A stretch of 64,000 nucleotides of DNA from Christiangramia sp. OXR-203. Lineage in GTDB: Bacteria; Bacteroidota; Bacteroidia; Flavobacteriales; Flavobacteriaceae. Below, piece after piece: positions 8,375 to 16,258 of the stretch. The stretch is taken from NCBI RefSeq assembly GCF_034372165.1, contig NZ_CP139698.1, forward strand, positions 3,162,001 to 3,226,000, given 5' to 3'. A model generated the notes under the pieces. The model was not told the origin of the DNA. It was given only the letters and a program-made list of their open reading frames with translations, and made no database searches. Within the stretch, counting starts at the first letter, position 1; every line of letters begins with the position of its first letter. Both the position numbers and the translations under genes were made by a program.

Positions 8375-8683
8375 AATCGTAATTAAATAAAATTGGATAT
8401 CATAGTCCGTCAAATTTCATAACCGCACCATGAATTATTTAAAATTAGGTGGAGAATTTAAGAATTATTAAACAAACTGACCCAACTATAAACAGATTAA
8501 AGCTATTTAGCAATAATAATTACCGATTTCGTTGCTTGTCCATTTGAAATTTAGTTTTAAATAATCTAAATCATTTAATCGGAAAGAAAGTTTTATCTTC
8601 ATCTTCAACCAAACATCAAAAGAAATTCAAGGCGACCCGATTGATCAGCATTCAGGCTGAGTGGTTTTCCATGAAATATTTTG
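8375..8683. other. Divergent intergenic region, fructan operon / barrel protein
   Basis: A 309-base AT-rich gap between divergent genes with no convincing ORF or RNA. An 11-base inverted pair, ATTATTTAAAA at 8434-8444 and TTTTAAATAAT at 8555-8565, flanks its middle. This could be a split operator for the fructan operon, but such AT-rich matches also arise by chance. I see no good TAnnTTTG box for either gene. Confidence 0.4.
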
Positions 8684-9172
8684 ATGAAAAAATATACCGT
8701 TTTCTGGCTCCTACTATTAGCAACGCAAATTTCTGCTCAAAGCTGGATAAGTAGTGAAAAAACTTATTTTTATGCTGGTACAGGACTGGATGTTCGAAAT
8801 GCAGTATTTGGAGGCACAGTGAACCCGGCTGCTTACGACGGTATATTTTCTTTAGGATACAGAAATGAACATTTTAGTTTCGAAGCCTATTACGAAACTT
8901 TTCAAGCCATCAATTATGCTTCATCAGGTTTCAATGTTGGCTATGTTTACCGACCCGGAAAAAAGCTGATCCCGGTAACAGATCTCTCCATCTCTATAAT
9001 TCAAAGACCCTGGAAATCCTTTCCTTCCCTCGCAATTAATAACCGACTGGAATTTCACTTTTCCAGGTTCTTTATTTATGCAAGAGGTGAGTCCCGCTGG
9101 CGAACAGATTATGATTTTTTTCAGATTTCTGTCTACGGAGGTATTAATTTTAAATTCGGTTTCGAATATTAA
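8684..9172 (+). CDS. Secreted or outer-membrane beta-barrel-like protein
   Basis: A 162-residue protein with a Sec signal (KKYTVFWLLLLATQISAQ, cleavage after SAQ). The mature part is rich in alternating aromatic and polar residues in short strands (GIFSLGYRNEHFSFEAYYETF, split here by eye; GFNVGYVYRP; FFIYARGESRW) and ends in Phe-Gly-Phe-Glu-Tyr, i.e. with a C-terminal aromatic residue as in outer-membrane barrels. Probably a small eight-stranded barrel of unknown role. The start is the ATG at 8684, directly after an in-frame TTG. It lies divergent from the fructan operon and before terC; there is no evidence linking it to either. Confidence 0.75.
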   Translation: MKKYTVFWLLLLATQISAQSWISSEKTYFYAGTGLDVRNAVFGGTVNPAAYDGIFSLGYRNEHFSFEAYYETFQAINYASSGFNVGYVYRPGKKLIPVTDLSISIIQRPWKSFPSLAINNRLEFHFSRFFIYARGESRWRTDYDFFQISVYGGINFKFGFEY

Positions 9173-9223
9173 CAGGCTCAGTCAGTTTCTCATAATATTA
9201 ACTATGAGTAATTCATTTTTATC

Positions 9224-9231
9224 TAATTTTG
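9224..9231 (+). promoter_or_regulatory. Bacteroidetes -7 box TAATTTTG before terC
   Basis: Exact TAnnTTTG match 22 bases before the ATG at 9254. No TTG at a proper -33 distance is visible, so this is a partial promoter call. Confidence 0.5.
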
Positions 9232-9253
9232 ACGCTGTACCAACCAATTGATC

Positions 9254-9973
9254 ATGGAAATATTCTTGCAACCAGATACCTGGGTAGCTCTTCTAACTCT
9301 TACTTTCCTGGAAATCGTCCTGGGAATAGACAATATTATATTTATTTCTATAGTAGCGGGTAAAGTTCCCGAAGAGAGTCAGAAAAAAGCCAGAATTGGC
9401 GGCTTGTCCATTGCATTGATCATGCGAATTTTGTTGCTTTTGAGTATCACATGGATCATTGGGCTTACCGAACCGGTACTCACCGTGGCAGATTTTGAAT
9501 TAAGCTGGCGTGATATTATTCTGGTCGCCGGTGGTATATTTCTACTTATTAAAAGTACACTTGAAATTCATCATAAGGTAGAAGGACAGGAGGAAAATAA
9601 TACGACCGAAAAAGGTAAAAAGCCAACGATAAGTTTTAGCTCCGCGATCGTACAGATCGTACTTCTGGACATCGTTTTCTCCTTTGATTCCATATTAACT
9701 GCTGTAGGTTTAACAAATCAAATCATCCTCATGGTGATAGCGGTAATTGTTTCCATCATAGTGATGATGATCTTCGCCAAACCTGTAGGAGAATTTGTAA
9801 ATAATCATCCAACAATTCAGATCCTGGCTTTATCATTCCTAATACTAATTGGAGTGATGCTTATCGTTGAAGGTGCACATTATCATGTTCCAAAAGGCTA
9901 CATCTATTTTGCAGTATTCTTCTCTTTAGCGATAGAAATGTTGAATATGCGTTACCGTAGAAAGAATACTTAA
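9254..9973 (+). CDS. TerC family integral membrane protein
   Basis: A 239-residue protein with about seven membrane helices. TerC marks are LEIVLGIDNIIFISI near residue 17 and the mirrored LLDIVFSFDSILTAVG in the second half, each carrying the acidic residues thought to bind metal. Recent work links the family to manganese export during secretion in other bacteria; older names refer to tellurium resistance. The length is that of the short YoaE/YegH-less form without CBS or CorC domains. I chose the ATG at 9254; an in-frame TTG at 9248 is less likely. It ends in a 4-base overlap with the convergent DUF1989 gene. Confidence 0.93.
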   Translation: MEIFLQPDTWVALLTLTFLEIVLGIDNIIFISIVAGKVPEESQKKARIGGLSIALIMRILLLLSITWIIGLTEPVLTVADFELSWRDIILVAGGIFLLIKSTLEIHHKVEGQEENNTTEKGKKPTISFSSAIVQIVLLDIVFSFDSILTAVGLTNQIILMVIAVIVSIIVMMIFAKPVGEFVNNHPTIQILALSFLILIGVMLIVEGAHYHVPKGYIYFAVFFSLAIEMLNMRYRRKNT

Positions 9974-10551
9974 TCGATAATTTCGTAGTGAATTGGCTTA
10001 AAGCTTCCACCATTACTATCTTCAGCAGAGCATGCTGTTAAACCAACTATAAGGTCCATTTTAGCTTCGAATAAAACATAATCACCGGCTTTGCTTAAAG
10101 GCGGATCTACACTAAGTTTTCCATTAGTGTCGAATTGGACGTTCATAAAAATATTGAATGCGGTAGGAATGTCATCTGGCTGAATTTCGAACTTTTCCAG
10201 GTTGGTATAAAGATTCTCGAAACAACTCGGGTGATACTCGTTATTATTATACATGATCTGGAACGTTTCAGGACTGCACGGTGCAAGTAAAAAATCATTT
10301 CGACCGTTCGTATCTTCCAGGATCTCCATCATTTGATTGCTTCTGTTACTCCAAAGATGGTCACCCTGACTAATCAAAATACTTTCTTCAAAATCCAGAG
10401 TTTTCCCGGAAGAAATTTTTTCCCGGGTATCCTTCGCATTGAAAAGAACCATATCACTTACCTGTTCACCATTTGGATCGATTACTTTCAATTTCTGACC
10501 TTTTTTCAGTCTGAATGCAGCACCCGTTTGTCTTTTAATTACTTCGATCAT
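9970..10551 (-). CDS. DUF1989 / urea carboxylase-associated family protein
   Basis: A 193-residue soluble protein of the DUF1989 family, which includes the two subunits of carboxyguanidine deiminase (CgdA/CgdB). Conserved cysteine motifs are present: APCSPE (Cys92), HPSCFENL (His107, Cys110, Asn113) and ACSAEDSNGG (Cys174), the likely metal site. Here only one copy exists and no urea or guanidine carboxylase is nearby, so the substrate need not be carboxyguanidine. It is the last gene of a four-gene operon with a PaiB-like FMN protein (4-base ATGA-type overlap), a YqcI/YcgG protein and DUF421. YqcI/YcgG relatives N-hydroxylate guanidino compounds, so a guanidino substrate is an attractive guess. 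Confidence 0.88.
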   Translation of the reverse strand: MIEVIKRQTGAAFRLKKGQKLKVIDPNGEQVSDMVLFNAKDTREKISSGKTLDFEESILISQGDHLWSNRSNQMMEILEDTNGRNDFLLAPCSPETFQIMYNNNEYHPSCFENLYTNLEKFEIQPDDIPTAFNIFMNVQFDTNGKLSVDPPLSKAGDYVLFEAKMDLIVGLTACSAEDSNGGSFKPIHYEIID

Positions 10552-11168
10552 TGTAGATTATGTTCGTTTTTAATGTCTTCTGAAATTTGATTTTTTATGG
10601 GATCTTCTGAAGCATCTAATTTGCTTACTACCCTTTTCACATCTTTAGAATGGTAAGACTGATGCAATTTTGCGATGCCTTCAACTTTCACCGGTTCGAT
10701 CCAGAAACCCGTGATCTGTGGAAGGTGATCTTCCAGCATTTTCTTCGGAATATTATCGTAGTAAAGAGGATTTTCCTGCTCCTTTTCGAAATTAGCTACC
10801 AATTTTAAAAGAGATTCTCTTAGTTCTGACTCCGACTGAAGTTTAATTTTTCCATTTACATGCACCGCAGAATAATCCCAGGTGCTAATATCTGCTTCTT
10901 CGTACCAGGAAGAGGAAATATAAGAATGAGCACCCTGAAATATCAATAATACCTCAACATCTTCCTTCAGAAATTCTTTCTGTTCGTTATGGTTTGCGAT
11001 ATGAGAAAATAATCTCCACTTACCATCTTCAGATTCATCGATAAGTACAGGAATATGCGTAGCTAGAAGATGATCTCCCTTGAGAACAAATGTCCCAAAT
11101 GGAAATTTCCGAAGAAATGGGAGAATAAATTCATCCTCATCTTTCCGGTATTTTTTTGGTCTGTACAT
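10548..11168 (-). CDS. PaiB-like FMN-binding split-barrel protein
   Basis: A 206-residue protein of the PaiB/FMN-binding negative regulator family. Marks are the start MYRPKKYRKDE, then FPFGTFV and ATHIPVLIDE in the split barrel, followed by FQGAHSYISSSWY, and a late GFWIEPVKVEGIAKLHQSY. The family binds FMN or heme-like ligands; PaiB in Bacillus affects sporulation and protease genes together with the polyamine acetyltransferase PaiA, but most members are uncharacterised and may be enzymes. No HTH is visible, so the regulator label should be treated with care. It overlaps the DUF1989 gene by four bases and follows the YqcI/YcgG gene by 11 bases, which argues for joint function. Confidence 0.88.
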   Translation of the reverse strand: MYRPKKYRKDEDEFILPFLRKFPFGTFVLKGDHLLATHIPVLIDESEDGKWRLFSHIANHNEQKEFLKEDVEVLLIFQGAHSYISSSWYEEADISTWDYSAVHVNGKIKLQSESELRESLLKLVANFEKEQENPLYYDNIPKKMLEDHLPQITGFWIEPVKVEGIAKLHQSYHSKDVKRVVSKLDASEDPIKNQISEDIKNEHNLQ

Positions 11169-11179
11169 TTCTTATTTTC

Positions 11180-11863
11180 CTAATGGAATGGGCATTTCCA
11201 TTCCTTATCTACTTTACGCCCACTGTATTGTTTGGCTTCGCTGTTATTTCCAAAATCTTCCAGCATAGGGTTAATCGAGCCCTGCAAAGCTACGTCCCGA
11301 TCACGAATTCTATCACGAACTTTTTGATAGGTTCCCATTTCCCTGAGTTTTTCGAACTGCCAGTGCAAGTTGAAGGTCAGGGTAGTATATGGACTCTGTC
11401 TCGCCTTTCTCGAAGAATTTGGATGTAAGCCCACTACATAGAAAGCCTTTCCTGCAATACTAAAACTAAAATTTTCATCCTTGGGATCATCACTTACCGT
11501 GGGATCCCATTGCTCACTATCCAGTTTATGAATATTGGATAATTGCTTCCATAGTAATTCTTCGAAGCTAATTTCAGAATATTCTGGAGAATTTGGAAAT
11601 ACTGCCAGGAATGTTTTAAAGTCATTGGACTCAAAATCGTAAGCTTCAATATATTCTTTTAGATCCTTTAATAATCTGGCAGAAGCCTCCATACTACCAA
11701 AGTCTTCATAAGTTTTGAGAGTAAACTGGTCCATGGCAAAAATTGTCTTGGCCATAATACACGGATGTTCATTCTCAAGAATAAATTCGGCATATTCTGC
11801 CTTTATCTGTTCATCTGAAACAGCTTTTAAGCTCTTCCGTTTTGTTCTTTCCTTTACCTGCAT
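11180..11863 (-). CDS. YqcI/YcgG family heme-type N-oxygenase (GntA-like)
   Basis: A 227-residue protein of the YqcI/YcgG family. Family motifs seen are ENEHPC (about 31-35), GLHPNSSRKAR (145-155, His147), FNLHWQFEKLR (164-174, His167), QGSINPML (194-201) and the C-terminal WKCPFH. Characterised relatives are heme-dependent N-hydroxylases, for example GntA of the guanitoxin pathway, which acts on an arginine-derived guanidino compound. The guanitoxin pathway itself is not here. It stands second in the operon DUF421 - YqcI/YcgG - PaiB-like - DUF1989. The pairing of a probable heme N-oxygenase with a flavin-fold protein and a deiminase-type family suggests a small-molecule pathway. Cytoplasmic; no signal peptide. 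Confidence 0.85.
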   Translation of the reverse strand: MQVKERTKRKSLKAVSDEQIKAEYAEFILENEHPCIMAKTIFAMDQFTLKTYEDFGSMEASARLLKDLKEYIEAYDFESNDFKTFLAVFPNSPEYSEISFEELLWKQLSNIHKLDSEQWDPTVSDDPKDENFSFSIAGKAFYVVGLHPNSSRKARQSPYTTLTFNLHWQFEKLREMGTYQKVRDRIRDRDVALQGSINPMLEDFGNNSEAKQYSGRKVDKEWKCPFH

Positions 11864-11870
11864 CTTCTTT

Positions 11871-12392
11871 CTATTTTGAAACGTCTTTGTATAAATAATC
11901 TTCCAGTTCCTCGTCGTCCTTATCGGTATGTAAAACCGAAATATCCCCGGTTGCTTCGAAAACCACAGCTCTAACTTCTTTCAGCCTGATCACATTCGCT
12001 TCTCTTAACTTAGAACGAAGATCTGCTTCAGTCACCCGAGCCTTTTTCAAATTTTTATGTAGAATTGTTTGTCCATCCATAAGCATCAAAGGACCATTAT
12101 CTACAACATTCTGAACGATCTTAAACCTACGCAGGATCGCCACAAAGAGCTGTAGTACATAGATTGCTGCAATCCCAACTACACCTTCCCATAAACTCAC
12201 GCTTTTACTTAGAACGGTAGTTGCAACCATGGACCCAAGAGCAACGGTCATGGCAAAGTCAAAACTGGACATTTTTGAAAAACTTCTTTTCCCGGCGATT
12301 CGGGTAAAGATGATAATTGCGATATAGATCCCTATTGCTGTTAGTATAATTGCAACAAAGGACGGAATGTCAAATGCGAACCACTTGTCCAT
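11871..12392 (-). CDS. DUF421 (YetF-like) membrane protein
   Basis: A 173-residue protein with three N-terminal membrane helices and a cytoplasmic C-terminal domain of about 90 residues, the classical DUF421/YetF layout. The family motif RIAGKRSFSKMSSFDFAMTVALGS (positions 31-54, broken here by eye) and the later VVDNGPLMLMDGQ are present. Function is unknown; YetF-like proteins are tied to stress and membrane assembly in Bacillus. It is the first gene of the operon with YqcI/YcgG, ending 7 bases before it, so it may be co-regulated rather than part of the same pathway. The ATG at 12392 fits the family start. Confidence 0.9.
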   Translation of the reverse strand: MDKWFAFDIPSFVAIILTAIGIYIAIIIFTRIAGKRSFSKMSSFDFAMTVALGSMVATTVLSKSVSLWEGVVGIAAIYVLQLFVAILRRFKIVQNVVDNGPLMLMDGQTILHKNLKKARVTEADLRSKLREANVIRLKEVRAVVFEATGDISVLHTDKDDEELEDYLYKDVSK

Positions 12393-12520
12393 TTAATTTA
12401 GATTTTTAAACCCGATGAATAAATTATAACCAAAATAATTACCTTGGAATACACCCGATTTTTGGTTGAAATTCAATTTACCCCGGCTTTTAATTAATTA
12501 AATGTTAAGCTGTCATAATC

Positions 12521-12589
12521 ATTTCTAAATTCCCGAGTTTTGTAGTGAAACCGTTAAACTTTCAGGGAAAGTCATTAATTTCTAAATTC
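12521..12589. repeat. 12-base direct repeat in a divergent promoter region
   Basis: ATTTCTAAATTC occurs at 12521-12532 and again at 12578-12589, each preceded by GTCAT a few bases upstream. The copies lie between divergent DUF421 and GDPD genes, the second ending 5 bases before the GDPD ATG. They could be a pair of binding sites or a small local duplication. Confidence 0.45.
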
Positions 12590-12594
12590 GAATA

Positions 12595-13308
12595 ATGGAA
12601 AAGATCAATAAAATCGGCCACCGTGGTGCTAAAGCTCATCTCGCTGAAAATACACTGGAAAGTATAGAAAAAGCGATTAGTCTTGGAGTGGATATGATCG
12701 AGATCGATGTGCATCGATGTGCCACTGGCGAATTGTTCGTGATTCATGATTTTACCCTGGACAGAACTACTAATGCCAGCGGAGAAATCGCTAAAAAAAG
12801 CAGTACAGAAATGCAGTCATTTTTGATCGAAGAGCAGTTCAAAATTCCTACGCTAAACGAGGTGCTTGATCTTATCGAGAATAAATGCCAGATCAACATT
12901 GAGCTTAAGGGTCGGAATACTGCGAGAGCGGTTTCAGAAATCATTCAACATAAAGCTGAAAAGGAAAATTGGGAATATGGCAACTTTCTGGTTTCCAGTT
13001 TTCAGAAGAACGAATTGTTCGAAGTCAAAAAGATCAATTCCAGGATCCCGCTGGCAGTCCTAAGTAAAGCGAGTGTACCTGAAGCTATAGAACTTGGCAA
13101 GAAACTGGATGCGGTAGCGATTCACCCTTCCGTAGGAATTATTACAAGAGATAACACAAAACTCTGCCAGGATCATGGTTTTAAAGTAAACGTGTGGACC
13201 GTAAATGAAGCGAATGATATAATGAGAATGATCGATTTCGGGGTTGATGGTATTATCTCAGATTACCCGGATCGATTACAGAATCCTGTTAAATTGTTGC
13301 AAAACTAG
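12595..13308 (+). CDS. Glycerophosphodiester phosphodiesterase family protein
   Basis: A 237-residue GDPD-type TIM barrel. The catalytic motifs are GHRGA (His9, Arg10) with AENT shortly after, EIDVHRC near residue 40 (metal-binding Glu/Asp), and VIHDFTLDRTT (general-acid His). The C-terminus has VWTVNEANDIMRMIDFGVDG, the usual strand 7-8 segment. There is no signal peptide, so it should act in the cytoplasm on glycerophosphodiesters such as glycerophosphoethanolamine, giving glycerol 3-phosphate; specificity is not shown by sequence. It is divergent from the DUF421 operon and ends 45 bases before the flavoprotein gene. Confidence 0.93.
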   Translation: MEKINKIGHRGAKAHLAENTLESIEKAISLGVDMIEIDVHRCATGELFVIHDFTLDRTTNASGEIAKKSSTEMQSFLIEEQFKIPTLNEVLDLIENKCQINIELKGRNTARAVSEIIQHKAEKENWEYGNFLVSSFQKNELFEVKKINSRIPLAVLSKASVPEAIELGKKLDAVAIHPSVGIITRDNTKLCQDHGFKVNVWTVNEANDIMRMIDFGVDGIISDYPDRLQNPVKLLQN

Positions 13309-13327
13309 ATACTAGCTCTTAGTTGTT

Positions 13328-13335
13328 TACTTTTG
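13328..13335 (+). promoter_or_regulatory. Bacteroidetes -7 box TACTTTTG
   Basis: Exact TAnnTTTG match that overlaps an upstream in-frame TTG (13333) and lies 18 bases before the TTG at 13354. It implies a very short leader and supports 13354 as the start of the flavoprotein gene. Confidence 0.5.
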
Positions 13336-13353
13336 CCATCAAAGAGCTCAATT

Positions 13354-14562
13354 TTGGAATATTTCGACAGGATCATAGTAGGTGGCGGTGCAGCAGGATT
13401 TTTTACAGCGATCAATATTGCTGAAAATAACAGGTCGCTGAAAGTCCTTATTCTTGAAAGAGGTAAAGACGTTTTGAACAAGGTTCGCATCTCAGGTGGT
13501 GGCCGGTGTAATGTCACTCATGCTGAATTTATTCCTGCCGAACTGGTTCGTAAATATCCCCGCGGAAGCAAAGAACTTCGAGGACCCTTTCACAAATTTA
13601 TGACCGTAGACACCATTGGCTGGTTTGAAGACAGAGGAGTTTCCCTTAAAACTGAAGATGACGGACGAATGTTTCCCATAACAGATTCTTCGGAAACCAT
13701 TATTGACTGCTTCAGGAAGGAATGTGATAAATTGAAGATCGAGGTCCGCACTGGTGAAAGTTTAAAAAATTTTTCTTCTGAAGGTGATTACTGGAAAATT
13801 GAAGTAGGCTCCAAAGAATATTCCTGTGAGAAACTGATGCTTGCAACCGGCAGCAATTCGAAGATCTGGAATCTTTTGAAAAGTAGCGGACATTCCATCG
13901 TTGAAGCCGTTCCATCCCTTTTCACGTTTAATATTGAAGATGACAGGATCAAGGATCTTCCCGGCATCGCGATGGATGCAGAAGTAGAGATTCCTGGAGC
14001 TAAACTTAGTAGCGATGGTCCATTACTTATAACCCACTGGGGTTTCAGTGGCCCTGCTATTTTAAAGCTTTCAGCATGGGGAGCCAGGGCTTTAAATGAA
14101 CTTCAGTATAAATTCAGCATAAAAGTGAACTGGATTCCTGGTGAAAATGAACTGTCGATCCTCGAAACTTTAAAAGAGTTGAAACAGGAACATTCCAAAC
14201 AACAGGTTTACAAAAGAGCTCAGTTCGATCTACCAAAAAGATTATGGCACAGCCTTGTTCTCGCTTCTGGCATTTCTCAGGATAATAAATGGGCAGACCT
14301 CAACAAACAGCAATTGTCGAATTTGGGTGTACAGCTTACAGCGGCCGAGTTTGAGGTAAATGGAAAAAGTACTTTTAAAGAAGAATTTGTAACCGCTGGA
14401 GGAATTGATCTAAAAGAAGTAGATTTTCAAACATTTGAAAGCAAACTTCACCCAAATCTATATTTTGCTGGAGAGATTTTGAATATTGACGCGATCACTG
14501 GAGGCTTTAATTTTCAAAATGCGTGGACAGGTGGATTTCTGGCTGCAAAAGCTATGAGTTAA
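13354..14562 (+). CDS. BaiN/HI0933 family FAD-dependent oxidoreductase
   Basis: A protein of about 402 residues with an N-terminal Rossmann FAD motif (IIVGGGAAGFF), the family signature RISGGGRCNVTH near residue 50, THWGFSGPAILKLSAWGARAL in the middle, and the closing GGFNFQNAWTGGFLAAKAM that contacts FAD. This is the HI0933/BaiN/RdsA family of flavoproteins; most members have no assigned substrate. No ATG exists near the start. I prefer the TTG at 13354, giving MEYFDRIIVGGG, over the TTG at 13333, because a -7 box overlaps the latter. It overlaps the convergent TspO gene by 11 bases. Confidence 0.9.
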   Translation: MEYFDRIIVGGGAAGFFTAINIAENNRSLKVLILERGKDVLNKVRISGGGRCNVTHAEFIPAELVRKYPRGSKELRGPFHKFMTVDTIGWFEDRGVSLKTEDDGRMFPITDSSETIIDCFRKECDKLKIEVRTGESLKNFSSEGDYWKIEVGSKEYSCEKLMLATGSNSKIWNLLKSSGHSIVEAVPSLFTFNIEDDRIKDLPGIAMDAEVEIPGAKLSSDGPLLITHWGFSGPAILKLSAWGARALNELQYKFSIKVNWIPGENELSILETLKELKQEHSKQQVYKRAQFDLPKRLWHSLVLASGISQDNKWADLNKQQLSNLGVQLTAAEFEVNGKSTFKEEFVTAGGIDLKEVDFQTFESKLHPNLYFAGEILNIDAITGGFNFQNAWTGGFLAAKAMS

Positions 14563-15031
14563 GGCGCCAGATCTCAAAATTAAAAGCGAAGGCCAGAAGA
14601 ATCCATACAGCATAAGGAATTAGCATATAAGCAGCTGTGTTACTTACTATCTTAAACCATTTTATGGTGAAAAGAGTAATAACGAACAGCAGTGCCAGAT
14701 CAATTAAAGCCAGGACCGGTTTTTCAAGAGCAAAGAATAGCAGGAACCAGAAACCATTCAGCAATAACTGGAAACCAAAGTGGTAAAGTGCTGTTTTTAC
14801 CCATTTGTGATAGAAACCTTTACTCCAAACGATACCAGCAGCGACTCCAAGTAGCACGTACATAAAAAGCCAGATGGAGCTTAAAATATCATCCTTTATG
14901 TAAAACCATGGTTTTTGCAGGCCTGTATACCAATCTGCCATTCCTGTTTGAATAGCGATCGCACCAAGAAGACCGAAGACAAGACAAATGCCTACCGCAA
15001 AAGTGCTTCTTATGAGAAGTTTTGTGGTCAT
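14552..15031 (-). CDS. TspO/MBR family tryptophan-rich membrane protein
   Basis: A 159-residue protein with five membrane helices, the normal TspO size. Aromatic motifs conserved in the family are visible: WYTGLQKPWFYIKDD after helix 1, WLFMYVLLGVAAGIVW in helix 2, LLLNGFWFLLFF in helix 3, and the late PYAVWILLAFAFNFEIWRLN. TspO binds porphyrins and cholesterol-like ligands and affects tetrapyrrole traffic or stress responses; its exact role in Bacteroidetes is not known. It is transcribed alone on the minus strand; its ATG at 15031 lies 96 bases from the divergent mvaD gene, and its tail overlaps the flavoprotein gene by 11 bases. Confidence 0.93.
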   Translation of the reverse strand: MTTKLLIRSTFAVGICLVFGLLGAIAIQTGMADWYTGLQKPWFYIKDDILSSIWLFMYVLLGVAAGIVWSKGFYHKWVKTALYHFGFQLLLNGFWFLLFFALEKPVLALIDLALLFVITLFTIKWFKIVSNTAAYMLIPYAVWILLAFAFNFEIWRLNS

Positions 15032-15103
15032 ATCTGGTTGGTTACTCTCACTAAAATAGCAATTTATTTAAAAGGAAACCTCTCGAGATCTTTACATAAA
15101 GTT

Positions 15104-15111
15104 TAACTTTG
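15104..15111 (+). promoter_or_regulatory. Bacteroidetes -7 box TAACTTTG before mvaD
   Basis: Exact TAnnTTTG match 16 bases before the ATG at 15128, implying a short A/T-rich leader. No TTG at a good -33 distance. It would drive the mevalonate genes and possibly the UbiA gene. Confidence 0.5.
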
Positions 15112-15127
15112 ACAAAAATTTTTCAGA

Positions 15128-16210
15128 ATGACGCATCAGGAATTTGTTCCCTCCATGTATTCCAATGAAATAAAGTCTGGCAAGGTAAGCTGGCAATCCC
15201 CAAGTAATATAGCACTGGTCAAATACTGGGGTAAAAAGGAACATCAAATCCCTGCAAATCCGTCTATTAGTTTTACGCTAAATCATTGCAGGTCAACTAC
15301 TAGTCTGGAATTTCAGAAAAAAGAGGATAAATCTGACAGTTTTGAGTTCGATTTCTATTTCGAGGATAAACCTAAAGAAGATTTCAAACCCAAGATTCAG
15401 AAGTTTTTTGAGCGCATTCAGGAATATTGCCCATATCTAATTGATTACAAGTTTATTATAAGAAGTGAAAACAGCTTTCCTCACAGTAGCGGCATAGCGT
15501 CTTCTGCTTCAGGGATGAGCGCACTTGCCCTTTGTATTATGGATCTTGAAAGTCAGCTAAATCCTGATATAAGCGAAGAACACTTCCAGAGAAAAGCATC
15601 TTTCCTCGCAAGACTTGGTTCCGGGAGTGCCTCCAGAAGTATTCAGGGCGATCTTATGATCTGGGGAAAACATAATGATTTTGAGAGTTCATCAGATCTT
15701 TTTGCCATCAGTTATGAAGATAAATTACATGAGAACTTTCAGAATTTTCAAGATACTATTCTACTTGTGGATAAAGGTGAAAAGCAGGTTAGCAGCACGG
15801 TTGGCCATGATCTAATGCATGGGCATCCTTTTGCTGATGAGCGTTTTAAACAAGCTCATGACAATCTTAGCAAGCTTATTCCCGCATTAAAATCTGGTGA
15901 TTATTCAGAATTCATAAAAATTGTGGAAAGCGAGGCATTGACACTTCACGCCATGATGATGAGTAGTCAGCCATATTTTATTCTTATGAAACCGAACACG
16001 CTTGAAATCATCAACAAGATCTGGAAGTTTAGAGAAGATACTGGTATACCCGCTTGTTTCACACTGGATGCTGGCGCCAACGTACATCTGCTATATCCTG
16101 AAGATCACGCTCCTAAAGTTTTAGAGTTCATTAAGAATGAGTTAGTTGCGTATTGTGAGAATGGACACTATATTTGCGACCAGGTTGGGAATGGCGCAAA
16201 AAAATTGTAA
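15128..16210 (+). CDS. mvaD: Diphosphomevalonate decarboxylase
   Basis: A 360-residue GHMP-superfamily enzyme that converts mevalonate 5-diphosphate to isopentenyl diphosphate with ATP, releasing CO2. Seen motifs are PSNIALVKYWGKKE (substrate loop), SSGIASSASGMSALAL (GHMP phosphate-binding loop), GSGSASRSIQGDLMIWG, and TLDAGANVHLLYP near the C-terminus with the catalytic Asp. The length is slightly above the usual 320-340 because of an N-terminal extension before KVSWQSP. It heads a run with a GHMP mevalonate-type kinase and a UbiA prenyltransferase, so the locus serves isoprenoid supply. Other mevalonate genes are outside the window. Cytoplasmic. Confidence 0.95.
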   Translation: MTHQEFVPSMYSNEIKSGKVSWQSPSNIALVKYWGKKEHQIPANPSISFTLNHCRSTTSLEFQKKEDKSDSFEFDFYFEDKPKEDFKPKIQKFFERIQEYCPYLIDYKFIIRSENSFPHSSGIASSASGMSALALCIMDLESQLNPDISEEHFQRKASFLARLGSGSASRSIQGDLMIWGKHNDFESSSDLFAISYEDKLHENFQNFQDTILLVDKGEKQVSSTVGHDLMHGHPFADERFKQAHDNLSKLIPALKSGDYSEFIKIVESEALTLHAMMMSSQPYFILMKPNTLEIINKIWKFREDTGIPACFTLDAGANVHLLYPEDHAPKVLEFIKNELVAYCENGHYICDQVGNGAKKL

Positions 16211-16258
16211 TTTTAACAAGTTTGCAGCTACATTTCTGCCTATTGAACCTGAATGCTT

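Noticed and set aside
8434..8565. Inverted pair ATTATTTAAAA / TTTTAAATAAT as an operator
   Set aside because: AT-rich matches of this length are expected by chance and no regulator gene is linked; kept only as a remark.
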